Position numbers and translations under genes: made by a program. From contig JAOZIA010000002.1 of the NCBI GenBank assembly GCA_026014585.1, positions 231,677 through 295,676 of the forward strand: 64,000 nucleotides of DNA, given 5' to 3'. Under the pieces are notes generated by a model, which saw only the letters and a list, made by a program, of their open reading frames with translations, had not been told where the DNA came from and ran no database searches. Shown in pieces: positions 51,697 to 59,640 of this stretch. Numbering within the stretch: the stretch's first letter is position 1; every line of letters starts with the position of its first letter. Origin of the DNA: Candidatus Bathyarchaeota archaeon. Lineage in GTDB: Archaea > Thermoproteota > Bathyarchaeia > Bathyarchaeales > Bathycorpusculaceae.

Positions 51697-52302
51697 TTAC
51701 CTCACGACTATTTTGGCGAAGTTACGTAGGATTGCTAATCCGATTTCGCCTGATTTTTCTGGGTGAAATTGTGTACCATAAACGCTGCCTTTAGCTACAG
51801 CGGATGTGAAAGTTTGTTCATATTCGGTTTTGGTGCAGATTATGGATTTGTCAGTTGGCTCTGGATAGAGAGAGTGCACAAAGTAGACGTAGCTGCCGTT
51901 CTCGATGCCGTTGAAGAGCTCGTTTGGCTTGACAATGTCTAGCGTGTTCCAGCCCATATGAGGCACTTTCACCTTTCCCTTTAAGGAAACATTTGTGCCG
52001 CCAAAAAAGCCTAAGCCTTCGCCTGGACCTTCCTCGCTGGAATCAAAAAAGAGCTGCAGGCCTAAGCAAATCCCTAAAAGGGGCGTGCCATCTGCTACTT
52101 TCTGCTGCAAAACCTCTTTGACGGCGTCCAGTTTTGAGGATGCCGCAGTGAAGCTTCCTACGCCTGGGAGTGCAAGGGCGTCTGCGTCTTTGAGGTCGTC
52201 GGCTGTTGTGCCGATGGTGGCGGTTAAGCCTGCTTTTTCAAGAGCGGTTTTGAGGCTGAGCAGGTTGCCTACGCCGTAGTCGAAGATTACTGCTTTTGCC
52301 AC
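51697..52302 (-). CDS. hisH: Imidazole glycerol phosphate synthase glutaminase subunit
   Basis: 201 aa class I glutamine amidotransferase. The nucleophile Cys lies in LLGICLGLQLFFDSSEEGPG near residue 78, and the triad His/Glu in YGTQFHPEKSGEIGL near the end. The N-terminus is FDYGVGNLLSLKTALEKAG. It supplies ammonia to HisF through the barrel. Its start overlaps the hisB stop by one base. Confidence 0.97.
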   Translation of the reverse strand: MAKAVIFDYGVGNLLSLKTALEKAGLTATIGTTADDLKDADALALPGVGSFTAASSKLDAVKEVLQQKVADGTPLLGICLGLQLFFDSSEEGPGEGLGFFGGTNVSLKGKVKVPHMGWNTLDIVKPNELFNGIENGSYVYFVHSLYPEPTDKSIICTKTEYEQTFTSAVAKGSVYGTQFHPEKSGEIGLAILRNFAKIVVR

Positions 52303-52877
52303 TACATTGCACCTTTACTACTTGGAACACCTTTACGCCGTGGGTCTATGGCTACCGCTTGTCTTAGCGATAGCGCGAGGGCTTTGATTGCAGCTTCTGC
52401 TTTGTGGTGATCATTGCTGCCGTATTCTATGTAAACGTGCACATTGGATTGTAAACTGGTTGATAGGGATTCAAAGAAGTGCACGATGTCTTCGGTTGGC
52501 ATTTCCTCTACTTTTCGTCCTCTTAGTTTGAGGTCGATTTTGAAGTAGGGACGCTTAACTAAATCCACGGCTGCAAACGCAAGTGAGCAATCCATTGGGG
52601 CGGCTGCGTTGCCAAACCGCACGATACCTTCTCGTGTGCCCAATGCCTTGTTTAGGGCTTCGCCTAAGCCGATGGCGATGTCTTCTACCATGTGGTGTAC
52701 TAGGTCGCCTTTGACGGATGCGGTCATGTCGATTAGGCTGTGTGTGGCAAGTGAGGTGAGCATGTGGTCAAGGAAGGGTATGTTGGTGCTAATTTGGGCT
52801 TTTCCTTCCCCGTCTAAGTTCACGGATACTTGCACGTCGGTTTCTTTGGTTTTACGGCTAATTTGTGCTGTCCTCAT
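52302..52877 (-). CDS. hisB: Imidazoleglycerol-phosphate dehydratase
   Basis: 191 aa from ATG at 52877, which lies 1 base after the hisC stop (a GTG at 52886 is also open). The metal-binding pair of motifs is intact: FLDHMLTSLATHSLIDM with HHMVEDIAIGLG, and YIEYGSNDHHKAEAAIKAL. It is monofunctional, without the phosphatase domain of bacterial HisNB. It dehydrates IGP to imidazole acetol phosphate. Confidence 0.95.
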   Translation of the reverse strand: MRTAQISRKTKETDVQVSVNLDGEGKAQISTNIPFLDHMLTSLATHSLIDMTASVKGDLVHHMVEDIAIGLGEALNKALGTREGIVRFGNAAAPMDCSLAFAAVDLVKRPYFKIDLKLRGRKVEEMPTEDIVHFFESLSTSLQSNVHVYIEYGSNDHHKAEAAIKALALSLRQAVAIDPRRKGVPSSKGAM

Positions 52878-52878
52878 A

Positions 52879-53997
52879 CTAGTCACTTTGAATTTGTTTT
52901 AATGCCTCGATTAGTTTGCGGTTCATTTCAGGCAAGCCAACGGTTACGCGGAAACAGTTTTCGTAGCGCAGGATTGGGCTGCCCCATTTCTTGAGCATAA
53001 TTCCTTTCGCCATCAGTTTCTCGTAAACTTCATCAGCTGGCTTGGAAGTGTTCACCAGCAGAAAGTCGGCTTGCGAATCGAAGGCTACTACACCGTTTAT
53101 TTGGTTTAATGCTTTAATGAGCTTTCCCCGCTCTGCAATGAGTTCTGCAGCGGCGGTCGTCATTAAAGCCACGTTGTCAAGCATTTTGCCCCCCATACGC
53201 AACGTAAACCCACTAACCGGGTAGGGTAAGGGGGATTTTTCTGAGATAAGTTTAGCTAACTCAGGGTTTGCAACCGCATAACCCAACCTGAGCGCGGCGA
53301 GCCCAAACGCTTTGGAGAACGTGCGCAAAATCACCATGTTAGGAAACTCACTGATTCGGTGCACAAACGAGTAATCCGCAAACTCACCATACGCCTCATC
53401 CAAAATGACAATACCTGGGAAGGCTTTGGCTAATTCCGCGATGTCTTCGGGTTTGAATTGGGTCGAGGTTGGGTTGTTTGGTGAACAGATATAGAGAAGC
53501 CTTGTTTTTTCGTTGAATTGTGCTTTTAGTCCTGCCACATTAAGCTGCAAATTATCAAGTAAAGGTACCGCGATGTAGTCGCCCTTCTGCCGCTTGATGC
53601 ACAAACGTGGAATACTGAAAGTTGGAGAGAAAGAAACCGCAACTTCACCTTCCTCAATGAAGAGCCGCACTATGCGGTCAATGAGTTCGTCGCTGCCGTT
53701 GCCCACTATGAGGCAGTTTTCGGGTGCACCGATGTAGCCTGAGAGTTTTTTGAAGAATTTGGGGATTTCATCTTCGGGGTACATGCGCAGGTCAAACTCG
53801 TCGGCGAGTTCTCGCACCAGTTTTGCCTGTTCTTTGCGGTCAACAAAGAAGCTCTCGTTAAAGTTGAGCTTGACGATTTCATCTGTTGAGACGCCAAGGT
53901 TTTTGGCGACTGTTTCAGGCGTGGCTCCCGCTGAGTAACAGTCTATTGCTGCGAGTTTTTGCTTTTTTTGCTGTAACCAGTTTTGATATGAGCTCAT
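52879..53997 (-). CDS. hisC: Histidinol-phosphate aminotransferase
   Basis: 372 aa fold-type I PLP enzyme. LNFNESFFVDRKEQAKLV opens it; NGSDELIDRIVRLFIEEGE, CSPNNPTSTQFKPEDIAELA and VILDEAYGEFADYS follow. The PLP Lys lies in RTFSKAFGLAALRLGYAVAN, and the Arg in LRYENCFRVTVGLPEMN. It converts imidazole acetol phosphate to histidinol phosphate. It overlaps hisD by 4 bases. Confidence 0.95.
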   Translation of the reverse strand: MSSYQNWLQQKKQKLAAIDCYSAGATPETVAKNLGVSTDEIVKLNFNESFFVDRKEQAKLVRELADEFDLRMYPEDEIPKFFKKLSGYIGAPENCLIVGNGSDELIDRIVRLFIEEGEVAVSFSPTFSIPRLCIKRQKGDYIAVPLLDNLQLNVAGLKAQFNEKTRLLYICSPNNPTSTQFKPEDIAELAKAFPGIVILDEAYGEFADYSFVHRISEFPNMVILRTFSKAFGLAALRLGYAVANPELAKLISEKSPLPYPVSGFTLRMGGKMLDNVALMTTAAAELIAERGKLIKALNQINGVVAFDSQADFLLVNTSKPADEVYEKLMAKGIMLKKWGSPILRYENCFRVTVGLPEMNRKLIEALKQIQSD

Positions 53998-55295
53998 TTT
54001 TGGAATCTTGCCTCTATTGCTTTGTAGTGATTGGGAAGGTTTTCAGCAGTCGTTAGGATTTTGATGTTTTCTTTTACTTGCTCTAAGCCTTGCTGTGAAG
54101 CTTCTACGATGCTAACGCGCCGTGTGTAGTCAAATGCGGATAATCCTGAAAAGGACTGGGCAAATGCTCCCGTGGGCAGTACGTGATTGGTTCCGCTGCC
54201 ATAGTCACTTAGCGGCACTGGACTGTATGGTCCCAGAAGAATTAAGCCCGCGACGAGTTTTTCTGCGACCTCTTGGGGGTTTGCCACTAACACTTCAAGG
54301 TGCTCAGCAGCGAACTTGTTAGTTAACTCTATCATTTCTGAGAGGTTTTTGCATGTGATTATGAAACCAAACTTTTCCAGTGAAACAATGATTTTTTCGC
54401 TTCGCTCAGCTTTAACTGCAAGTTCGGATAGGTTTTCCTGCACTTTAGCAACTAACGCCTCAGAAGTTGTAATCAACCCGGCTACGCTGTCGCCGCCATG
54501 TTCAGCCTGTGAAATCATGTCATAAGCAATCAATCTTGCATCCGCTGTCTCGTCGGCAATCACCAAAACCTCGCTGGGACCAGCGGGCATGTCAATAGCA
54601 ACGTCTTGAGAAACCAGAACCTTGGCTGCGGTAACATATTTGCTGCCTGGACCAACAATTTTTTGCACATGAGCAATTGTTTCTGTGCCGTAAGCCAGCG
54701 CGGCTATTGCTTGGGCTCCTCCAACCTTGTAAACCTCATCCACCTTGCAAATGTCTGCGACAACCAACACGAGAGGGTTAACGTTTCCCAACGCATCAGA
54801 TGGAGAAACCGCCACGATTCGGGGTACGCCTGCAACTTTAGCTGGAACAGCAGTCATAACCAAAGTGCTTGGGTAAGAGGCTTGCCCACCTGGCACGTAA
54901 CATCCCACGCTTGCGATTGGCTGCAGGCTGGTTTCTACGGTTATGCCGTCGGTTTGGGTTTGGTTTTTGGTTTTGCTAAACAGTTGTGTTTGGAAGTTTT
55001 CGACTTTTTCTTTCATGAATTTTAAAGCTGCAACCTGCTGTGGAGAAATTATTTTGTAGGCTTCCTCGAGTTCTGCTTCTGATACTTTCAGGCGTGTACT
55101 TGTCAATTTAGCCTTGTCAAATTTTAGCGCAAACTCCAGCAGTGCCTCATCGCCTTTTTGTTTTACTTGGCTTATGATTTCTTTAACGCTATCTTCCACT
55201 GCTTGGCTGGCTTGCGGGTCAGCTTTTTCCCTCTTAAACCAGTCAGAGGGAAGGTTTTTGGAATTATAGAGTTTTATTCCAACTTTGTTTGACAC
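53994..55295 (-). CDS. hisD: Histidinol dehydrogenase
   Basis: 433 aa from GTG at 55295, overlapping hisG by 22 bases. CYVPGGQASYPSTLVMTAVP, VYKVGGAQAIAALAYGTETI, GPGSKYVTAAKVLVSQDVAI, DMISQAEHGGDSVAGLITTS (zinc-ligand Gln and His), NKFAAEHLEVLV (catalytic EH) and GTNHVLPTGAFAQSFSGLSA are present. It oxidises histidinol to histidine with NAD in two steps, the last of the pathway. Confidence 0.97.
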   Translation of the reverse strand: MSNKVGIKLYNSKNLPSDWFKREKADPQASQAVEDSVKEIISQVKQKGDEALLEFALKFDKAKLTSTRLKVSEAELEEAYKIISPQQVAALKFMKEKVENFQTQLFSKTKNQTQTDGITVETSLQPIASVGCYVPGGQASYPSTLVMTAVPAKVAGVPRIVAVSPSDALGNVNPLVLVVADICKVDEVYKVGGAQAIAALAYGTETIAHVQKIVGPGSKYVTAAKVLVSQDVAIDMPAGPSEVLVIADETADARLIAYDMISQAEHGGDSVAGLITTSEALVAKVQENLSELAVKAERSEKIIVSLEKFGFIITCKNLSEMIELTNKFAAEHLEVLVANPQEVAEKLVAGLILLGPYSPVPLSDYGSGTNHVLPTGAFAQSFSGLSAFDYTRRVSIVEASQQGLEQVKENIKILTTAENLPNHYKAIEARFQK

Positions 55296-56275
55296 GTTTT
55301 CTCCTCTCTTTGACCAATCTCATCCAACGCCAAAACCTGTCGCGGCTCATACACGACCAAGCCCTGAGCGATTTTACGGATTTTCGGCAACAGCACAATT
55401 AAGCTGTCTTTTTCGATAACCGTGTTAACGCCAACCCATTCCTCATCTGCCAAGGGTGCAATAGTTGGGTTCTTCAAGGCAGGCAACTCTGTGAGCAAGG
55501 TTTGCAGATTCTCTTTTTTGACGTTCATAAATACATGAATCCTCTTAGAACCATCCACAACACCCTTGAGCAACGCAACAATGTCAAAGATTTTAGCGCG
55601 TTTCTCTGGGTCTTGTAAGGCTTTCTTGTTTGCAATAAGAATCGCTGAGGACCGCATGACTGTGTCAATTATGCGCAGGTTATTGGCTTCAATTGTGGTT
55701 CCTGTTTCGGTGACATCCATGATGCAGTCGCTGTTTTCTGGTGGCTTTGCTTCGGTTGCGCCAAAGCTTAGGAAGATTTTTACGCGGGGATTGTCGCCTT
55801 TTCTCCACCATGGCGTCATAAGCATTGGGTCAGCATCACCAAAACGGGCTTTGTATTCGGGGGTGCTTTTGAGGTATTCGCTGGCTATTGTTAGGTATTC
55901 GGTGCTGACGCGGAAGTTTTTGCCTTCGCTCCAAATGGATTCCATAAATTGTCCAAGTGTTGTGCCTTCGGGAACACTGTTTGGGACTGCTATGACGAGG
56001 CGGATTTTTCCGTATTCTAGATTCTGGAGAACTTCAACGTCGGCGCGGTTTTCTCTGACCCAGTCTTCGCCTGTTATGCCAAGGTCTTGTAGGCCTTCGC
56101 TGACAAACACGGGGATTTCTTGGGGTCGTAGGACTTTCATTTCTATTTGGGGGTCGTTTATTGATGGGCGGTAGGTTCGGTCGGATGAGCCTATTCTAAA
56201 TCCTGATTTTGAGAAGAATTCTGCTGTTGCTTTTTGCAGAGAACCTTTTGGGATTGCAAATTTTATTTTTTCCAT
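55274..56275 (-). CDS. hisG: ATP phosphoribosyltransferase (long form)
   Basis: 333 aa. FAIPKGSLQKATAEFFSKSG, VFVSEGLQDLGITGEDWVRE, ATEAKPPENSDCIMDVTETG and TTIEANNLRI are the catalytic domains I and II. The last about 75 residues (VHVFMNVKKENLQTLLTELP, EEWVGVNTVIEKDSL) are the ACT-like regulatory domain of the long HisG. It therefore does not need HisZ and should be inhibited by histidine. It is the first gene of the operon, with GGTGA 6 bases before ATG. It commits ATP and PRPP to histidine synthesis. Confidence 0.96.
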   Translation of the reverse strand: MEKIKFAIPKGSLQKATAEFFSKSGFRIGSSDRTYRPSINDPQIEMKVLRPQEIPVFVSEGLQDLGITGEDWVRENRADVEVLQNLEYGKIRLVIAVPNSVPEGTTLGQFMESIWSEGKNFRVSTEYLTIASEYLKSTPEYKARFGDADPMLMTPWWRKGDNPRVKIFLSFGATEAKPPENSDCIMDVTETGTTIEANNLRIIDTVMRSSAILIANKKALQDPEKRAKIFDIVALLKGVVDGSKRIHVFMNVKKENLQTLLTELPALKNPTIAPLADEEWVGVNTVIEKDSLIVLLPKIRKIAQGLVVYEPRQVLALDEIGQREEKTCQTKLE

Positions 56276-56511
56276 AATTTTTCACCAAGTTTAGAGAATG
56301 GTCTGTTTGTTTTTTGTTTTGAAGAATTTTTGATGTTGAGGGCTACAGCTAACAAAGTATTAGTTAAGCTATACGGTTTTGGATTGCTTTTAATGAACGC
56401 AATCGCCTTGTATGAATATAATCCCTCATCATACACCACTGAGCACACCACAACGTTACCTGCCATATAAATCTGCCCCCCTAATATTTAACTACTAAAC
56501 AACAAGCCAAG

Positions 56512-57090
56512 CTAAACGGGGGTGCTGTTGTTTTTTATTTCAAAAACCAGTGGAGACGCCGAGTTTCTTGTCTGCAATTTTATACCCAGCAACCCCTCCA
56601 TGAGACCTTCCCAGATTTGAGAGTCATTGATAAAGGGGGTTTTTATGAGCAGGTACTTGTCTTTGAGGTAAAAATCTCCAAATCCTTGGATGCGTAGGCG
56701 TTTAAAGACGTCTTCCCAGTTTTCCTGATTGGACAGGTCAATGTCAAGACTAGTTTCCATAGAGACCCTGAGGGCTTCACCCATGTTTTTTCCCATTTCA
56801 ACCCATTTGTCTTTGGGAAGATATTGCAGGGCAATATTAACAAGTTCCACATTAATGAATGCGACACGGCTTATGCCGCAGTAGTATTCACCTGGAAAGC
56901 GCCAGTCATAAATCATCATGCTACGGTAAACGTCGAGCATTTTGCTGATGAGGGGTTTGATGCCGGGTTCTTTGCCTTGCTTGATTAGGTTGTCGATGAA
57001 TTCGCGTTCTTCTTTGTCCAGGATGATTGTGGTTCGTCTGGTTTCTTCGGGTTTGTCTAGGTCCTGGAGCTTTTTTTTGGCATCAAGCAT
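56512..57090 (-). CDS. Ribbon-helix-helix-type regulator of unknown ligand
   Basis: 192 aa. The N-terminal 60 residues (RRTTIILDKEEREFIDNLIK, then ISKMLDVYRSMMIYDWRF) suggest an RHH-like domain. The remaining about 120 residues form a mixed alpha/beta region (VELVNIALQYLPKDKWVEMG, LRIQGFGDFYLKDKYLLIKT, GLMEGLLGIKL) that slightly resembles V4R or small heme/ligand-sensing domains. No family is secured. It lies between the his promoter and a C/D-box RNA candidate. Confidence 0.6.
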   Translation of the reverse strand: MLDAKKKLQDLDKPEETRRTTIILDKEEREFIDNLIKQGKEPGIKPLISKMLDVYRSMMIYDWRFPGEYYCGISRVAFINVELVNIALQYLPKDKWVEMGKNMGEALRVSMETSLDIDLSNQENWEDVFKRLRIQGFGDFYLKDKYLLIKTPFINDSQIWEGLMEGLLGIKLQTRNSASPLVFEIKNNSTPV

Positions 57091-57201
57091 AATTGGTAGT
57101 TCGTTGGTTTTTGCATTTATGCTTTGTGTATAGTGAATATAGCTTCAGAATTATTGTGTATGGGGTAAGAAAACTTTAATGGATGGAGGATAGATTTAGG
57201 G

Positions 57202-57260
57202 GTGCCGATGAAGAATCTTAACTGCTGATTAGATGATGCACCCTAGGGTATCTGAGGCAA
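57202..57260 (+). ncRNA. Candidate C/D-box guide sRNA
   Basis: Ordered boxes: stem GCC (57204-57206), C-box core GATGA (57207-57211), 13-base guide, D' box CTGA (57225-57228), 4-base spacer, C' box ATGATGC (57233-57239), 12-base guide, D box CTGA (57252-57255), stem GGC (57256-57258). Box order, spacings and closing stem match archaeal C/D sRNAs that direct 2'-O-methylation. The C box is one or two bases off RUGAUGA. Targets were not tested. It lies in the 174-bp gap between two leftward genes. Confidence 0.6.
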
Positions 57261-57264
57261 AATT

Positions 57265-57504
57265 TTAGGTTATAACTTTCTGTTTTATCAGATACACCAT
57301 CAAGCCCAAGCCCGCAATGAACAGGACTAAGCCTGTCAGAATGGAGGCGATGTAGTTTATGCCTGCGACTTCAAACATGGCATACGGCACATAGGTTGGA
57401 CCCGCAAAAATCAGAATCATTGTGATTAGCATCATGAATACGCGGTTGAATTTAGACTGCAGGAAACCTGCCTGATTTTCAATGTTTTGGTTTTGCGTCA
57501 TCAT
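57265..57504 (-). CDS. Small two-helix membrane protein
   Basis: 79 aa. Two membrane segments (RVFMMLITMILIFAGPTYVP, then IASILTGLVLFIAGLGLMVYLI) follow a polar N-terminus rich in Gln and Asn. No family recognised. It follows the PAC2 gene by 9 bases and is probably cotranscribed with it. Confidence 0.7.
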   Translation of the reverse strand: MMTQNQNIENQAGFLQSKFNRVFMMLITMILIFAGPTYVPYAMFEVAGINYIASILTGLVLFIAGLGLMVYLIKQKVIT

Positions 57505-57513
57505 GCACCCTCT

Positions 57514-58185
57514 CTAAACTTGCTCAACAACACTGTTTTCCTTTAATCCTTCTTTTATCTCTTTTCCTAAACTCTTCATCAAGAACTTAAAAACCATAAG
57601 TCCAGCGCCCTTATCGGCACTAAACCCAGTAGTCGCACCCAGCAAAGATACGCCGTCAAGCTTGTGTTCTTTTGCCAATGCTAATGTTAAACCCGTTCCG
57701 CCAACAATTCTGCCTTTACTGTAAATAACTGCGCCTTTTTCCATAAATTCTGTGGCTAACTGCTGGTTGGTCGCGGCAATGTACACCTGTGCCTTGTCCT
57801 CTGTGATGGGGACGCCGCCCATGGTAACTACAAACTTGCAGCCTAATGACTCAACAAATTTGATGACTTCTTGGCAGACCACATAATGCGCCACTACATC
57901 ATCAAAGCTGGGCTGCACTTCGCCTGTCATGATGATTAGCGTGTTTTTTTCCATTGGGGCTGAGTAGAATTCGTATCGGGGCAGGTGCGCGATGCCTTTG
58001 CTGGTTATGGAGATGTAATCGGGAAAGCTGGGAGCGTAGAGTTCCGCGAACGGTTTGGCGTCGCAGAAGTTGATGAGCAGATGCGCGGCGATGCGTCCCA
58101 CGTTGCCAAAACCTGGCAGTCCCTGAACAAATATGGGATTCTCTAAGACGGGTTCGGAAAGTTTACGAATAATAGGCTCCATCAT
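57514..58185 (-). CDS. PAC2-family proteasome assembly chaperone
   Basis: 223 aa from ATG at 58185, chosen for GGAAGG 8 bases upstream; the frame extends to 58242. FVQGLPGFGNVGRIAAHLLI, FPDYISITSKGIAHLPRYEF, LIIMTGEVQPSFDDVVAHYV, TMGGVPITEDKAQVYIAATN and GTGLTLALAKEHKLDGVSLL match the PAC2/PbaB superfamily. Archaeal members assist 20S proteasome assembly. The C-terminus (ENSVVEQV) lacks the HbYX motif that PbaB uses to dock on the alpha ring, so it may be a PbaA-like or another PAC2 paralogue. Confidence 0.88.
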   Translation of the reverse strand: MMEPIIRKLSEPVLENPIFVQGLPGFGNVGRIAAHLLINFCDAKPFAELYAPSFPDYISITSKGIAHLPRYEFYSAPMEKNTLIIMTGEVQPSFDDVVAHYVVCQEVIKFVESLGCKFVVTMGGVPITEDKAQVYIAATNQQLATEFMEKGAVIYSKGRIVGGTGLTLALAKEHKLDGVSLLGATTGFSADKGAGLMVFKFLMKSLGKEIKEGLKENSVVEQV

Positions 58186-58317
58186 GACGCATGCCTTCCT
58201 TTCCAGTAGGGTAACCCCCATAACTAAAAACCTTTCCCACAAACAGAAAAAAACCCTTTAATATCTGAGACGCACCCTACATAGAATGCACGCCAAAAAC
58301 AGCGCGCAACACATCGA

Positions 58318-58393
58318 AGCGGGGTGGGGTAGCCAGGATTAACCCGCTGGGCTCATAACCCAGAGATCGGTAGTTCAAATCTACTCCCCGCTA
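58318..58393 (+). tRNA. Initiator tRNA-Met (CAT)
   Basis: AGCGGGG pairs with CCCCGCT, giving the archaeal initiator A1-U72 pair. The anticodon stem CTGGG/CCCAG supplies the three G-C pairs of initiators, with loop CTCATAA and anticodon CAT. D stem GGGT/ACCC, T arm GGTAG-TTCAAAT-CTACT, discriminator A. No intron, no encoded CCA. Confidence 0.95.
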
Positions 58394-58503
58394 CTAAACA
58401 ATTTTAAGTAACCACCTAAAAAGTCTCAACAAATCCCAATTGATAGTTTGATATGTACAGACTATCTTTAAAAGTGTATAGCGCAAATATATAACAGATA
58501 TAT

Positions 58504-59640
58504 ATGAGCCAGCCCCTACTGCAGGACATAAAAGTTTACTATGAAAACGACTCTAGGAAAATACAGTGTTTTTGTGGAAAAATATGTAACCGTGCGCTGG
58601 TTCCTCACCTAAAAAGAGAGCATCCAGATGTATGGGAAAAGTGGACGATTGATTTTGTACACCAGTTAGCTGAAGGGAAAAGTCCAAATCAGATAATGAA
58701 GCGCTATCGTCTACCTGACGGTAAATTACTTTTTAGCTGGACTGTAGTTGAAAGAGCCATTCGTAAATTGGTGGAAACAAATAAAGTAAAACCAATTTTT
58801 GCCAGGAAAAAAAATATTGATAAATGGGAACCAGAAAATTTTGTTCTTGAAAACACTACTGTTTGGGATTTCAAGGATAGGGGGAACTGGGCTGTTCACC
58901 AAAATGATTACAGAGGGAATTGGTCACCAAAACTTGTACGCAATTTATTGCTGCGTTATACAAAACCAGGTGATTGGGTGATAGATCCCTTTGTTGGAGG
59001 CGGTACAACCTTAATTGAAGCATGGCTTATGGACAGAAAAAGCATTGGCATAGACATAAGCCCTTTTGCAATTGAAATGACAAAACAAAGGGTGTCTCAA
59101 CTTAAAGAAAAAAATCTGGAAAGTTGCATTAAAAAGCTCGATAAAAATATAGCACCCGTTATAGAATTGGGAGATTCGAAAGAACTAGAAAAAATCTTGC
59201 AAGAAAAAAATATTCCAAATTTGTTTTCTTTTGCTGCAGTCCACCCACCTTATTTTGATGCATTTCAATACTCAGAAACAATAGATGGTGATCTCTCACG
59301 AATACATTGTATGGACAAATTTTGCCAAGACCTTAACTTGATTGCAACCAAAATATGGCAATGTCTAAAAGACGACGGAAAGTGTGGAGTACTAATTGGC
59401 GACGTGAGAAAAAACAAGTGTGTTGTCCCTGTCGGCTTTAAAGTCTTAAATATTTTCTCAGAAGCAGGTTTTTCTTTGAAAGAGATAATAATTAAAGTAC
59501 AGCATAATGATAAATCAACAGAATTTTGGTTTAATAAAATTGATTTTCTCATAGCGCACGAATACCTTTATGTGTTTGAAAAGATAAAGAAAGATAACCA
59601 AACAGGTGAACCAATTGTCAAGACAACAAGTACCACCTGA
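58504..59640 (+). CDS. DNA N4/N6 methyltransferase with HPPY catalytic motif
   Basis: 378 aa. The N-terminal 75 residues hold a possible zinc site and MucR-like segment (CFCGKICNRALVPHLKREHP) and a helix-turn-helix-like stretch. The methyltransferase has motif I WVIDPFVGGGTTLIEAW near residue 160. Motif IV is HPPYFDAFQYS near residue 246 instead of D/N/S-PPY, and VLIGDVRKNKCVVPVGFKVL follows. It probably methylates N4-cytosine or N6-adenine in DNA. A TTTAAA box lies about 35 bases before ATG. It is the first gene of an AT-rich three-gene operon directly downstream of tRNA-iMet. It overlaps the ParB-like gene by 35 bases. No restriction enzyme with a standard motif is adjacent, and the substrate site is unknown. 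Confidence 0.83.
   Translation: MSQPLLQDIKVYYENDSRKIQCFCGKICNRALVPHLKREHPDVWEKWTIDFVHQLAEGKSPNQIMKRYRLPDGKLLFSWTVVERAIRKLVETNKVKPIFARKKNIDKWEPENFVLENTTVWDFKDRGNWAVHQNDYRGNWSPKLVRNLLLRYTKPGDWVIDPFVGGGTTLIEAWLMDRKSIGIDISPFAIEMTKQRVSQLKEKNLESCIKKLDKNIAPVIELGDSKELEKILQEKNIPNLFSFAAVHPPYFDAFQYSETIDGDLSRIHCMDKFCQDLNLIATKIWQCLKDDGKCGVLIGDVRKNKCVVPVGFKVLNIFSEAGFSLKEIIIKVQHNDKSTEFWFNKIDFLIAHEYLYVFEKIKKDNQTGEPIVKTTSTT

Noticed and set aside
56263-56470. Open frames on both strands upstream of hisG (67 and 78 aa)
   Set aside because: They mirror each other in the his promoter region, show no ribosome sites or recognisable domains, and look like chance.
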